Below the pieces are notes generated by a model. That model was not told the DNA's origin. It ran no database searches and saw only the letters and a program-made list of their open reading frames with translations. Position numbers and translations under genes: made by a program. A stretch of DNA of 64,000 bases, from contig CAXIPT010000018.1 in the NCBI GenBank assembly GCA_964030475.1, positions 142,739-206,738 of the forward strand, given 5' to 3'. The stretch's first letter is position 1. The number at the start of each line of letters is the position of its first letter. This document shows, one piece after another, positions 33,925 to 45,199 of this stretch. Source of the DNA: Tethya wilhelma (taxonomy: Eukaryota > Porifera > Demospongiae > Tethyida > Tethyidae).

Positions 33925-34783
33925 GATTCAAAATTACTCTAAATAGCTCAACTAAGTAAGTAATATCATCCCTTGTGAGCAATCGAACAACTTATGCATA
34001 ACTTGACACAACAAAGTAAACCAAAATACTACTGGAACAGTAAAGTTAATTAGTAACTTACACGGTACTTAACTTGTGTGATCCTCTAAGAACAGCAGAG
34101 ATCAGATGAGAGACCAGGACAGGAGTAAAAGAAAAACCAGGTGTGCTAGTACTGCACACGTGAGTCTCCCCGTGGTACGTCTAGTTAGGAGAAAACGTCA
34201 AAATTGTTGCATGTGTTTGATTCTTACCCAATTTAGTCTCAATGAACTTTCAATTTGATAATGAGAGAAGCACAGCTAAAGTGTTAATAGTTTACATTTC
34301 TTTTTCAATTTCATGTGGTACATAATATGTCAGCTGCTCGTAGAAAACACACAACTGTCATGTGTGACACAAAGATCAATTTGTATACGAAGTTAAAGTT
34401 GTTGCAACTGCTGGGTGTACGATTTGGCAGATAATGAGATAATGAGAAGGAACAATAACGCAAATACCTGTTGAGTTTGAAGTTTTAAGGGAACACGCCC
34501 AAAATTGGATTCAAATCTGTTCAACTCAAAAAGAAAACTCTTGGTATTGGTTTCTATGGAATTATCTGTACGGCTCAATGTGATGATTTGCTGTGTGCTG
34601 CTAAGATCATTTATCAAACTCTTTTTGATCCAAATGCATGCGAACAAGTTGAGCGGAACAAAGAACAAAGACTACCCATTAGCCATTTCATGCAGGACTT
34701 AATGCTGTTCTGGGCACACACCAAGATCCTCAAACTGACCTGCCAGTTGATATTTCAGCCAGGTGTACACACGGTGCAAACAA
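33925..34783. repeat. Perfect 859-bp duplication, unit 2
   Basis: The second unit carries the same kinase fragment (34460-34783), which here runs on into unique sequence (CACGGTGCAAACAAGCACC). Unit 1 instead ends at the N, so only this copy has a natural 3' flank. Confidence 0.95.
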
Positions 34784-35065
34784 GCACCTCGTGTATTTGG
34801 TGTATCTGACATTAAGGAAGAATGATCGTTTGGACATACTATACGCAGACCAGACTGCGTGATTCATCTCATTTGTTACCACACGCTGTTCATAGTAAAT
34901 ATAGGCCAACCAACCCATAATTTGAAACAGTCGTATCATATAACCCACGGTACTGTCGACGTACAATAGCTATTAATTTTTTTTGTTCTGTGTAAAGCAC
35001 ATTGTGGTTGTGACCTCCATTGTTTCATTGCGTTGATAGCAATGTGTGGGTGGTAGAGTGTAGTA

Positions 35066-35990
35066 TCAGTGCATGTGTGTACTCTTCGTACTTACTACGT
35101 GACTTTGAGTATGCATGCGTTCATGAGCATGCAATGTAGGACCATTTGGGAACCACGTAAAGTCATCTCTCTTTGAGCCAGCATACTTTTTGCATATGGG
35201 ATGTGAACATGTTGGATAAAAACAAGCAAGGAGATAAAAGACATATTGAGGGCACCCATGTGAACTGATCAAATGTCTCGATCGTACTTGCCATACTTTC
35301 TCAAATTCTTCATACAGTGATGGATGTTCTTGTAGTTGCTGCTTGCTCAACTCAGAGCCTTTTAGAAATGTTTTAAGACAATTTCGGTAATTGAGCTCAG
35401 AGCAATCGGCACCTTTGTACAGATGAATGACTGTGCTGCCACAAGGACACTTGTCAACATAAGAGATGTACTTGTCAATGGCCACATCCAAGTTCCTGCA
35501 ATGGATCTCATTGTTCACCAATCCACCTTCGATACAGCTGCCAGTTAATGTCGACGGAATAAAGAGGTTGCTGTGACCTCTGCTGAGGCAACCATTCTGC
35601 AGCTCAACTCTGTTGAGAAAACTTGATCCACTACTTCTTGTGGTTATCAGAGTAGCCATTCTCTCATTCAGAACATGGTCTCTTGTCCAGAAGAACTGCA
35701 CTTCTTCATGTGACGGCCCTTCATCAGAAGCGCCATCAACTCTGACATACAAAATTGATTTGGGTTCACCATTTGGTCCACAAAACACATTTTGTAGCTC
35801 TGGTTTCTTTTGTAGCATACAAAAATCAGCAGCATGCTGAGCCGGACTCTTCTCGTACAATGGAGACGCCTTAACAACTCCTGTACAATAGTCAAGTGTA
35901 GTTTGTGTTGCAGTAAAGTTATAAGAAGTAGTCTGTAAAACACTCCTGTACTTATTTACGTAGTCTGTGTGCGTAGTAAGAACTTCAGTA
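35066..35990 (-). CDS. Multicopy transposon protein with VRVDGASDEGPS core
   Basis: An open frame of 264 codons from the first Met (35860) that extends upstream without a stop to near 35990 (EVLTTHTDYVNKYRSVLQTT). Conserved blocks are SPAQHAADFCMLQK, LYVRVDGASDEGPSHEEVQF, FWTRDHV, SFLNRVELQNGCLSRGHSN and LFIPSTL, then a Cys/His tail CPQYVFYLLACFYPTCSHPI and CKKY. VDGASDEGPS resembles the Asp-bearing beta strand of RNase-H-fold transposases, and the Cys-rich end suggests zinc binding. I recall many sponge and cnidarian paralogues without a name. After FPNGPTLHAHE the frame looks shifted. It is one of the longest intact element ORFs in the window and may be recent. Confidence 0.65.
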
Positions 35991-36189
35991 GTGGTTTCGT
36001 TCGACCAGTAATTGTGGAGATAGCAGTGATCTGCGTATTGGTAATATTTTACATTATCATACTAAACCTTACTATATACTTGTCCAGTTATTATTTCTTG
36101 TCTCTCGCTATTACAGTTTTAATTCAGCTGCAAAATAATTTGTGGTCAAAAAAATTTGTCCGTTTTTGTCGGTTAGACACTAATTTTCA

Positions 36190-36485
36190 CTAAGAAACTC
36201 AGTAAATCATCACTCGTTAGAAGTCTTGCTTTTCCTACTAGCAATTAGAATTTTACATCTCAGGACTCTGAATCAATTCTGGATTTGGTCACGGGACTAG
36301 TTTTAAGGTGCTGCTCTCTCCAAGTCAACTGTACAGGATATTCTTTCTGATCAGAAATTAGCCTAGTTTGTATCATTGGAAGCCATACTCTCAAAGGAGC
36401 CGAAAGGGAAATATTAGTTGTAGATACTACCTCCACCAAAACTGCACTTGTAAATACTTGGACCCTCATCTGAGGCACCATCAAG
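36190..36485 (-). pseudogene. Remnant of the VDGASDEGPS element
   Basis: After a TGA at 36486 the minus strand reads LDGASDEGPSIYKC, so the exon at 36486-36716 was once followed directly by the VDGASDEGPS core, with the intervening 200 or so residues missing. The part 36190-36425 recurs at 44005-44155 with an internal deletion of about 90 bases. This looks like an internally deleted, non-autonomous derivative. Confidence 0.5.
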
Positions 36486-36716
36486 TCAAATGCACATTAC
36501 TGTTTTTAATGGACCAGTATCTGGATTTTTGAAAGCTTGAAGTTTTTCTTGTTTAAAATGTTTCCAAGTCACCTTAGCTACTCCCTTGTATCCTTGGGAA
36601 GATTTTCTTCTTTTGTTCCAGACAGTGCAATGCTCAACGACTGTACAATATGAAAAGGGTCGATGATACTTCTCTTCCAGGTGAAGCTGGATTGTCTTGT
36701 ATCTACTTTTTTCCAT
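36486..36716 (-). pseudogene. Transposon protein exon (EEKYHRPFSYCTVVEHC block)
   Basis: The frame from Met 36716 reads YKTIQLHLEEKYHRPFSYCT, then WNKRRKSSQGYKGVAKVTWK and NPDTGPLKTVMCI. In the multicopy family of the 35-kb ORF this basic block (R-S-Y-x-T-V...NKRRRSA-YRGVA-V) precedes VDGASDEGPS, as here. An identical copy lies at 48714-48944. Confidence 0.5.
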
Positions 36717-36771
36717 GGATAGCTCTACAGTACAGTATATACATTCTCAAGAGTCAAAGCAGTGACTATAG

Positions 36772-37560
36772 TTTATAAAACAAAAGAGAAATTTGCAAGT
36801 TTTTGTTCAAAAAGATTAGCTAAAGTTACATTTTCAGGAGTTAGAGGATATTTCTTGTTTGTTATGTTTCCAGCTCTGGAGAAAATTCTCTCCAGAGCAC
36901 AAATGTTGCAGGGCAACAGCTCTCAATCAATTCTTCAATGGTGTTTGCTAGCTAGCTTGGGGAGAGTGCCACAATAAAGCGGTAGTAATTTTAGTGATTG
37001 TTGATTGTCCACGAGAAAAGTTCAACTTGGTTGTTTTGCCACCTTTAGAAAGTTGCTGCTCACGTAGCTTGCACTCCACTTTTTTAATTGCTTTTTACAT
37101 TTTCAGCTCAAAAGTTACCTTTAAGTTTGTCAAAAAAAATCCTCTTGTACGGCGCGCTTCTTGTTGGTATCAATGCTAATTTAAAAGATGTTATTTAATT
37201 GCATTTGAAATACAATAGACGTTTACCAAGCATTTGTGAAAGGTTTTTACTGAGACTGGGATTGAAACTTCATAGTATTAGAATTAGAATGGAACTCCTG
37301 GCCAGCCAGCATGCTCACAATAATTGTTTGACAAGTGGTCTTCCCTCTACTGATGGTGATTGTAGCAATTGGAATCCCCACTGAACTTATCTTGCAATAA
37401 TTGTCTCATAATGCATGGAAATGACAGCAGAAGCATGTGCTCGTTATAGAATCTTCTAGTTCCTTGTACATTTGCATAGCTTCCAACTCTTCTTTGTCAA
37501 TTCTGAACTTGTGAAGAAATCGTGACAGTTTGCATATTGTGTGTGTTTCTGGCTATACTG
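36772..37560 (-). pseudogene. hAT transposase C-terminal part
   Basis: Near 36970-36772 one frame reads ELLPCNICALERIFSRAG, then NITNKKYPLTPENVTLANLF and ends at TAA. This is the hAT dimerisation region (PAT-xxSERxFSxAG...R-xLxPENV). Upstream, LPKLASKH near 36980 and KFRIDKEELEAMQMYKELED near 37450-37510 fit the same protein in other frames, with several stops. hAT enzymes are cut-and-paste transposases. The catalytic core is not recognisable. An exact copy is at 49000-49788. Confidence 0.6.
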
Positions 37561-38324
37561 TGCGCAGTTAATATTTTAGTGCATGTTGTGACGATTGTCA
37601 TCTAAAGATATTCTGAATTGTCCATAGCAACTACTACAATGTAAGCTTCCACCGTGCACTGACTAAAAAGGAAAGACCAAGAGTAAGATCTGTCTGCTCT
37701 GTGCATGCATCCATATAGATCTATGACAAACGGAGATTGCCCATGCTGGCTATCTTTAATAGTTTGTGGTTTAAAAATCTCCACTTATAAAATACTGCTT
37801 TGTTTTAGCCTCGACTGCAGGCTATCTTGACCCTTTGACATCTTGTGCTAACAAAAGACTTCTATGTTGTAAATTATCAGTCATCTTGGTATCCACGTCT
37901 GGCATGTCTTGCAGGAGTAGAGCATGAGGCATTGCTATACAATATTGTACTTTTGGACGCTCTTGGTTAAGTTGCAAACTTTATCCCTTAAAAATTCTAT
38001 TAAGAGGGTAGTGTTTTTGAATTGTTTATTGTACCTTATCAGGCTTAACTCCTTTACGCTGGCTGCGTCGTAGAACTGGGACATTCCTATAATACATTTG
38101 GGACAAAAACTACCTTTAATACTGATATAATAATACAGATAGGTTGAAATTATGACTATAAAATTATGCTTGATGATTACTCACTTCTGCACTAGAGACA
38201 TTTCATAGTGGTCTGATTCTCTATAACAATGAAGGAGAATAGTCTGTCTAAGCTCTGTGGTGCTGAATGTCTGTAAATACTTCTCCTTGTCAATACCATC
38301 AGTTCCAATTGGATTCTATGTTTN

Positions 38325-39410
38325 ATTGACACACTCACTAGTAGTTAACATAGGCAAAAGTGCCTGACTAGACACTGACTTTCATATGCATAGGAGGTGT
38401 GGAATAAGCTTTTAACCTGGTTACTCAAGAACGTTACTGAGCCATTGGATCACTCAGGCCTTATTTAGCCTTCTAAAGGGAGTGAGTGACCTCTCTAACC
38501 TTGCGTTTAGACAGCATGAAGAATCTGACGCTACTCAAGGAGCAGATGACATCATATCTAGGAATTTTAAGATCCTAATGAAGCCTACCTGCCTACCTTC
38601 TTCATTCCAAGTGTAGCACATCAAACATGCAGTGTCTGGAAACTATCTCTACTGTATTCAAATCTGTTCAAGACACACATACACACACACGTAAGATTTT
38701 AGCGGAGGATGTAGCACACTGGCTCGCGTAATGAATGTTGAAAAATTCTCACTAGTCTTAGTAGATTGCTGCAAGCACTGTCTAATGACAACTGAAACTG
38801 AGTTCAAACACAACTGAGAACAACACTATTAACCAGAAACTAGATAGTCTCTAAACATGCAGGAAATTATCAGGTCATAAAGTAACTAGCATTAAAAACT
38901 ACCAATTAACACAAATACAGTCAGTACAGTCAAATTACATCAGTTACATTGTTACACACACAATATTACTGAGCACTTGACTAACAACTATATAGTATAT
39001 GTATCATCATAACTGGTCTATGTAACACTACACAATGTCACTGTACCTATTACCATCACATGCTATGAATATAGTAGAATTATTAGCAGTAATTCCACAC
39101 CATGTGCCCCCCACCTGCCATGCACAGCACCCCATATCCTCGTGAGGCAGAAGACAAGATGGCCAACAGACCACCGCCGCCAAAGAGGAAAGAAAGAGAA
39201 GGTTGATCGAAACACCAGTTTACAACACCACGTCGTATCAAACACAAACCGTCATCACCTTTACGAGAAGAGCCCCCTGAACAGGATTCCTCTCTCTGTG
39301 GATTCCATATTCAAGTATGATACAATCATTAGTAGTTATAATAAGGTTGAGCTTGTAGAAGTAATCACTATTATCAAGTGGTATTTGCTCATAGTAACTT
39401 GTCACATCAG
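38325..39410. repeat. Diverged duplicate of 50580-51655
   Basis: Sequence right of the N aligns with 50580-51655 but with frequent substitutions and small indels, unlike the perfect 1.9 kb to its left. Near 39100-39205 is a plus-strand open frame (MCPPP, then MANRPPPPKRKERE) that stops at a TGA where the other copy has CGA. Confidence 0.85.
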
Positions 39411-39689
39411 GTACTTTAGGAATGTTAGCATTATTAACTATTCCATCATAGTTCTAGTTAATTGAGAGCATATCCAATGTTATTGTACACTTCGTACCAC
39501 CTCACGGAGGTAGGTCTCTCTCTCCACACACACACACGAACACACACACAAAAGTGTAGCTACCCTTCACAGTAACTAGTATACCTACTTGCAGATTTTT
39601 ATTAAGCAAGTATATCACAAAAATTCAAAAATATATGGTGTCCAATAGCATATTGCATTGACTACTTCATCAATTAATACTATAGAGAT

Positions 39690-40035
39690 TCATTGCTATG
39701 TAGTTAGATGTAGTCAAATTTGTTGAGCATACAATAGCACTCGATTGTAATAAAATTAGTTGTCGATGCTTAGTACACCACTCCTTGACCTCTCGTTCCT
39801 GCAAAAGATGTGGGATTGGAGAGCACAGAAGCAGTCTATCTGCAAAACCATCATTGGTTTCCAAAGTAGGTAGTATCTTTTGGATGAATGGTTGAGGTTG
39901 AAGGAATCTGCATATGCACAAGCAAGCTTCATCCAATTCATCCTTGCCTCCCCACCCTCCACAGACAGCAAAGTTCTCAGTCTTTTGTATGTGGCCTCTA
40001 CCTGTTTGCCATTGTGCTGGCTACCACACTTCAAT
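39690..40035 (-). pseudogene. DUF3987-like fragment
   Basis: Two overlapping frames combine to read RLRTLLSVEGGEARMNWMKL, then CRFLQPQPFIQKILPTLE, NDGFADRLLLCSPIPHLL and EVKEWCTKH. The pattern GF-QP...I-xxL...DGFxDR-L-C-P is recalled from DUF3987, the helicase/primase-like proteins that are multicopy in sponges. Only about 90 residues remain, with one frameshift. Moderate to low certainty. Confidence 0.4.
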
Positions 40036-40323
40036 CAGGGTGCAAGATCACTACAGCATGGCAATTATAAAATTTAAAAATTATTATAATTCAGTTTAAA
40101 GGGGGGCTGCCAGGAAAAAATCCAACCCTCTTTTTTTGCATAAAACAAAAGTTTTATGTAATTAAATTATGGGGGAAATTGTTAAAAAATTATTTGCTCA
40201 ACAGTCTGCTGCTGAGCACACAATAAGTGTTGACATGCACTTAAACATAGAAAAAACTTCCTGAATAGGCGGGGCGATTCCGTGACATCACGGGGGAAAC
40301 GTTAGCTAGGCCAGAGTTCGAGT

Positions 40324-40620
40324 AGTATGGCTAAAGTCGAGAGGTAACCATCACTTGTCAGCGATGTTTCTACATCTGAAGTTGAGGAATCAAGCCCAAG
40401 TTCTAGCTATTTGAGTCTCCACTACTCATCATCTCCTTTCAAAGGTGATGCTAGGGCTACTGAAGACCGTGACAGTGCAGATAGTAATTCTGAGTCTGAA
40501 ACTCATATAGTTGCCCCCTACTTATATACGAGCCAGAGCGTGAGAGTAGTTCCGAGGATGCCGGGTCTGGGTCTTCAGATGACGAGTCTACGCATGAAGA
40601 AAGGCTGTTAAACACTGACT
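40324..40620 (+). pseudogene. Acidic Ser-rich N-terminal exon (P2X7-tail-like gene?)
   Basis: The plus strand from ATG 40324 reads MAKVER, a TAA, then VSDVSTSEVEESSPSSSYLS, DADSNSES-type acidic sequence, THIVAPYLY, and after a frameshift SSSEDAGSGSSDDESTHEER, LLNTD. An acidic Ser-rich leader ending in PY-x-(Y/F)-E-P ... R-xNTDW is usual at the start of invertebrate proteins with the P2X7-type C-terminal zinc domain, but the Cys-rich part is absent. It is cut off near 40620. Identity is tentative. Confidence 0.3.
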
Positions 40621-40923
40621 GCACATTTCCATTACCTGCAAGAAATAATTCTTCCAAGAACTCCAGTATTCATCAACTGGTTCTTGTAGTAAGGACTCGC
40701 ATTCAATNGACATGAGAAATCAAAAATAAATTCAGAGTTATGCTGCCATGTTATGACTGAAATTTACTGAATGAATGTACAATTATTGTACAATGTCATG
40801 TCACAATAATACTTGATATAAACATATCAATTTGCAGTTGGCTGCAATATAACAAAGATTAAAAGAAGTGACATGGCGAGTTAGCAATTGAAAGATGGGT
40901 ATACAGTGTACATATGAGGTGAA

Positions 40924-40948
40924 TTTTTTTTTTTTTTTTTTTTTTTTT
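40924..40948. repeat. Poly-T run ending at an N
   Basis: A 25-base T run stops at a single N (40949). This is probably a homopolymer-related assembly gap. Confidence 0.9.
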
Positions 40949-41689
40949 NAAGACTGTCTTGTTCATGTTGGATAGAAGCAGCCTCTAGTTTATTGCACAT
41001 TGTTGAATGATCAGAGGGCATACGTAATTGCAGTTGAGACTCTTTTAAACACAGATTAGATATCTGATGAAGTAGCAAGACACTGCTAGCAGCCATAATA
41101 GGCTATAGAATCTTTATTAAACCCTCCAAGTAAACTACCACAAGATTGTTTGATACTAGAATGATGCCACATATCAATCACTAAACTCCACCAACAGGGG
41201 TGGATAGAGAAATTTGAGGGGCAGGGAGCAATTAAGCTAAATGGTAAAAAAATTAACCTGCTCAAAGCATCGGAAAATTTTTGTTATGCCATGCCCAATT
41301 TGGATTACATGATCCAGTTGTCAACTTCTCTGACTTACATTTACTGAAGTCAGACCATTTTCTCTGTCAATTTGTGAGCAGTAATGTCCTAAATTATTAG
41401 TGAAAAATCATGTTATATTATGAAGTTTAAATTCAGAGCTTTCAAGTTAATCCTTGCTGCTCAGTTACCATGCATGCTTACAAACTATTACTATGAGTGT
41501 AAGCAACCAGAACAAAGTGTATATTAAAGACATTGAAACATGTTTTAGAAGAGGTCAAATTATTTTGTATTAAAGTTTTTCAGACTGGACATGTAACAAT
41601 GAATGTTACTCCATATTACACCCCATCTCAAGAGTCCGAAATGACATGCAGTCATCGGTCATTTACCATACAAGTAATCAAATTGTTAG

Positions 41690-41890
41690 TCTCGTGCCCA
41701 AACCCCACCCCTCACAAGGAGGGGAAAGGGGTCTGGTAAAATACGACAGATTTCTTGGTTCATTACATCATTAAGTCACGCTCTGTTTTGAGTGGCAATT
41801 ATTTGATAGTCTCCTGCCCAGACCCCTCCCTTGCACATGCATGAGGGGAAAAGGGGTCTGGTGAAATACTACAGATTTCTTGGCTCAGGG
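41690..41890. repeat. Two direct copies of a GGGGTCTGG hairpin unit
   Basis: TAGTCTCGTGCCCAAACCCC...AAAGGGGTCTGGTAAAATACGACAGATTTCTTGG (41690-41759) is repeated in diverged form at 41808-41882. Each unit has CAGACCCC-like and GGGGTCTGG arms and so can fold. This GGGGTCTGG palindrome type is probably a MITE family. A related AAAGGGGTCTGG occurs at 23443-23454. Confidence 0.7.
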
Positions 41891-41894
41891 AACG

Positions 41895-43990
41895 GAATTT
41901 GAGCGTCCCAATCAGATCACAGTAAGAGTAATTATAACATTCCAATGTATGCTCAGTCACATGATAGCTGCAAGTATTAATAACCATACCGATGGTTGTG
42001 CTTCTGTGACAGTGAAAGAAATTAGCTATAGCTATGATGTTTTGCATAAAAAATTGAATAAAGAGTATTTGCTACGTAAATGCAATGTGAAATCAAGGCG
42101 GCTATTAGTCAGGCTGCTGTAAAACAAAGGTGTTTGCACGCGTAAGCCTATGCTGCCTGGAAATTGCTCTTACAAATGCACAGAAAAACTCGTACCACTT
42201 GTGTTTTTTCCCTCAGTGGCACGACTTTTAGGTACCGTCACTTTCCCACAAACAACACAACAAAACTGACCCAGCTGATCACAAATTCTACACATAGTTT
42301 GCATCACGTGGGGTCAGCTTGACCAAACAAAACTGATCATCACTAAAATTAACATTTTGTGGTTCTTGCCTTGTAATAGCCACTTGTAAGTAGCATCAAG
42401 TTTGTCCCTTATGTCTCTATGTAAACACAAGTGTTACAGTGGTACTGTATAATTGTGGTCAGTTTATGGCCTTATACTTAGGTACTTAGTTTGTACTCAC
42501 ATTTGACCATACACTTTTGAAAAGTTATTTTGACCTCTGCCATCTCCACACAATAAGTAGCCGTACACCCTCATAAATGTTTCCAATGTGCGTGAAGAAA
42601 CATAGCAAAGTGCACATTAAAGACATCAAACCACAAACATTGTAGAATTCTCAGATAAAATGCACTAGACAGCAGTGAACATTATTCCCTGTAGCACACC
42701 ACATCTCTAGACATATCCATCGTCAAGGGAGATGGTAGTATTTGGCGCATGTTTTTTGTTCCGTCTTGCAATTTAAGAAGTGATTTAAAGGTTGGGGTGA
42801 ATTTCAAAGAAGGTTGCATGAAAGGAGGAGATGTAACGATCATTGCAAAGGCTGGAATTTAGGTTACATAAAAAAAGTGATGAAGAAGATTTGATTATGA
42901 ACTCAGCACATTGTCAATTTAATCGATCAGTTCAATCTTACATTACTACAACATTGTACACAATATGATAAAAGTAAAATAAAATTTAATTTCCATTAAC
43001 ACTTCAATGTTATCCTGAAACATGCACAAACGTGATACTCAGCTTCCTCATAATGAGGAATAGGGGTTTGGTAATACCATGGAGCCACTCCCTCACGATT
43101 GCCTGCCATGCCAGCAACATCTGGCTGCTTATAGCCTGTTACAGCAAACCGCCCGCCTGGGTCGGTCTTGGAGCTGTTGCCTGCCTATAGGTGCTCCCTG
43201 CTCAGGAGCCCTTTGCACTGATATGAGGAGTACATGTATGTTTTTCATTCCCCTTAAATAATAATATAGAGTAATGTAATAAAGATTGTGAAGTGAGGGA
43301 GTGAGTGCAATGCTTCAATGGTGGTCGCGCCCGAAGGCAGAGAGAGAATAAAAAAAGTAAACAGGTAAAGACAAAACATTTCAGGCACAGCTATGCAGTA
43401 ATGTATAAGTATAGAGCTTCAATGTTACATGCAAGGGTGTGGAGGGTGGGTAGACTTAATCGTAACTCTGCTAGCAATTGATACTACTAAAAATCTCCAT
43501 TGCCTGCAGTTAATTGTTCTGCTCAGAACAGCTGATAGCCCCTCGTGGTGATGCGATTTAAACTATGTACACGTGGTGAGTGTGTCATGTTATGCACAAG
43601 CACTGCCCACAGAGGAAGTGGCCCCATTGATTGTTAACTGTACTCAAAGTTCCTTTAACTAACGAACAGCTGATCGTCCAGCGATCATCAGTAGAATAGG
43701 TCTGGCCACCACTGAGACTATTCATCACCCTGGTTTTCGCTTCAGCGCTGGTTTCAGATTTGTATGTGTGTGTGGTGGGGCTAATTTAATCATTGTTAAC
43801 TGATTTCAGCATTGTATTTAATGATAACAACCTTTTGACTGCTGTATCTTGTCCAGGCTTGTCTAAGTTTGGTAGTGATTCAACTACATGTGACAAGAAC
43901 AAATTAATTAATATTGGAATACGAAGAGTAGCCCTTATATGTTCTATCTTCAATTGTGTATGCCTCTTTGCTGGCCTCACTAAAAAACTT
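41895..43990. other. No gene recognised
   Basis: Intergenic-looking sequence. A GC-richer stretch at 43078-43235 has an open plus frame (MEPLPHDCLPCQQHLAAYSL...) without family resemblance; it may be a retroposed repeat. Confidence 0.4.
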
Positions 43991-44004
43991 TCTTTTTTTT
44001 TCTT

Positions 44005-44155
44005 AGTAAATCGTCACTCGTTAGAAGTCTTGCTTTTCCTACAAGCAATTAGAATTTTACATCTCATGATTCTGAATCAATACTGGATTTGGTCATTGGA
44101 CTAGTTTTAAGGTGCTGCTCGGAGCCGAGAGGGAAATATTAGTTGTAGACACAAG
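44005..44155. repeat. Deleted copy of 36190-36425
   Basis: Matches 36195-36425 (TCGTCACTCGTTAGAAGTCTTGC... to GGGAAATATTAGTTGTAGA) but lacks about 90 internal bases after AAGGTGCTGCTC. Confidence 0.8.
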
Positions 44156-44372
44156 GGAATCCAGATAACCTTAAGTGTTAAATGTCAATGAATAAATTAT
44201 GAAAGTTAGTGATCAATGATTATGATTAAAGTTGTAAACGTTCAATAGTCAACGGAGTTTACAAGAATGTCAAATTCTTCCTCCACAGACTCAACTTTAG
44301 CAGATACTTGTAGCCCCATGTTGATGGTAATGTTAGAGGTTGTATAATTAGTATGATTTCCGAAAACTGGTT

Positions 44373-45190
44373 CTAGGCATCTAGCACTATTAGAGTATGT
44401 AGATCGAGATTGAGGGACATCAAAGTCTCCCTTTGAGGAACCATAACTGCTTTCTTGTTTTCCTTTGAAACTTCTTCAAATAATGTCTTTGTTGACATCA
44501 TTACTCTTGAAACAGCTAGTTCCTTATTTGATTTTGATGTTCGTTCATAGATCAGTGTTGTGTGTGCCAATGTCCACTCCAAGTGAAAGACTATTCTCAA
44601 CTGCAGGACTAACTATTACTAACTACAAAATTGTTTGAATCCTGAGAACGTTAGTTGAAGCTCATCTCCTTCTCAAAAGAACTTTATATTTGTGCATGTA
44701 AAAACCTTGTGTATAATTATTGGTGACATTGATGTTGATTTTGTCTAAAGTTGCATGGTTCTGTAGTACATGTAAACGGAGTGTTTGTTACAGGATTCTT
44801 AGGTGACTATGGTTACAGTTGCTTGCTACTCTGCACAGTCAGACCAACTTCTCCTTCCAGAATTTCATACTTATTCTGCCTTTCTCTTTCACATTGTACA
44901 ACTGACCTCAACACAGTTTTCTGAATTATTTTCTCAGGAACTTGGCTTTGGAAGAGAGCAGTTGCACCAGTAGCTCGTAGAGAACGATTGGTTCTACATG
45001 CTAATCTCACATACTTCACTTACAATCAGACTTAATTTATTTTACTAACAGCAACTGGGTCATACGATGAGAGTGAGTCATCATAAAGTTTCGCTGATTT
45101 GGGTCTACAATACAAAATGTCCTGTTTGAAAGCATACTTTGGAAGTTTGCAAAAACACACACAAGCGGGCCAATTTTCAGAAACAGCAAC
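44373..45190 (-). pseudogene. Tyrosine recombinase fragment (Crypton / DUF3504-like)
   Basis: Three minus-strand pieces appear in order. 45150-45060 reads FKQDILYCRPKSAKLYDDSS. 45019-44940 reads LACRTNRSLRATGATALFQS, then QVPEKIIQKT. 44600-44373 reads WTLAHTTLIYERTSKSNKEL, then AVSRVMMS. This matches the catalytic end of Crypton-type tyrosine recombinases: the N-H-S-L-R-A-T-G-A-T box with the conserved Arg, then VPE-x-I-Q-x-RTGH, and the nucleophile Tyr in YERT. In the second box the usual His is Arg (NRSLR). The RTGHR link is missing or interrupted at about 44640-44900, so it is not functional as it stands. Confidence 0.6.
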
Positions 45191-45199
45191 ACAACTAAC

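Larger units (their letters stand above)
36432..38323. repeat. Perfect 1,892-bp duplication, unit 1
   Basis: Identical to 48660-50551 at a constant offset of 12,228. It ends exactly at the single N at 38324. It holds the hAT C-terminus and the EEKYHRPFS exon. Confidence 0.93.

Noticed and set aside
40324..40360. An 18-base intron (GTAACC...TCAG) that would remove the TAA after MAKVER
   Set aside because: Far below plausible intron length; a stop by substitution is simpler.
43079..43261. 60-codon plus frame MEPLPHDCLPCQQH in a GC-richer patch
   Set aside because: No family, no splice context; could be a retroposed repeat, but nothing supports coding.
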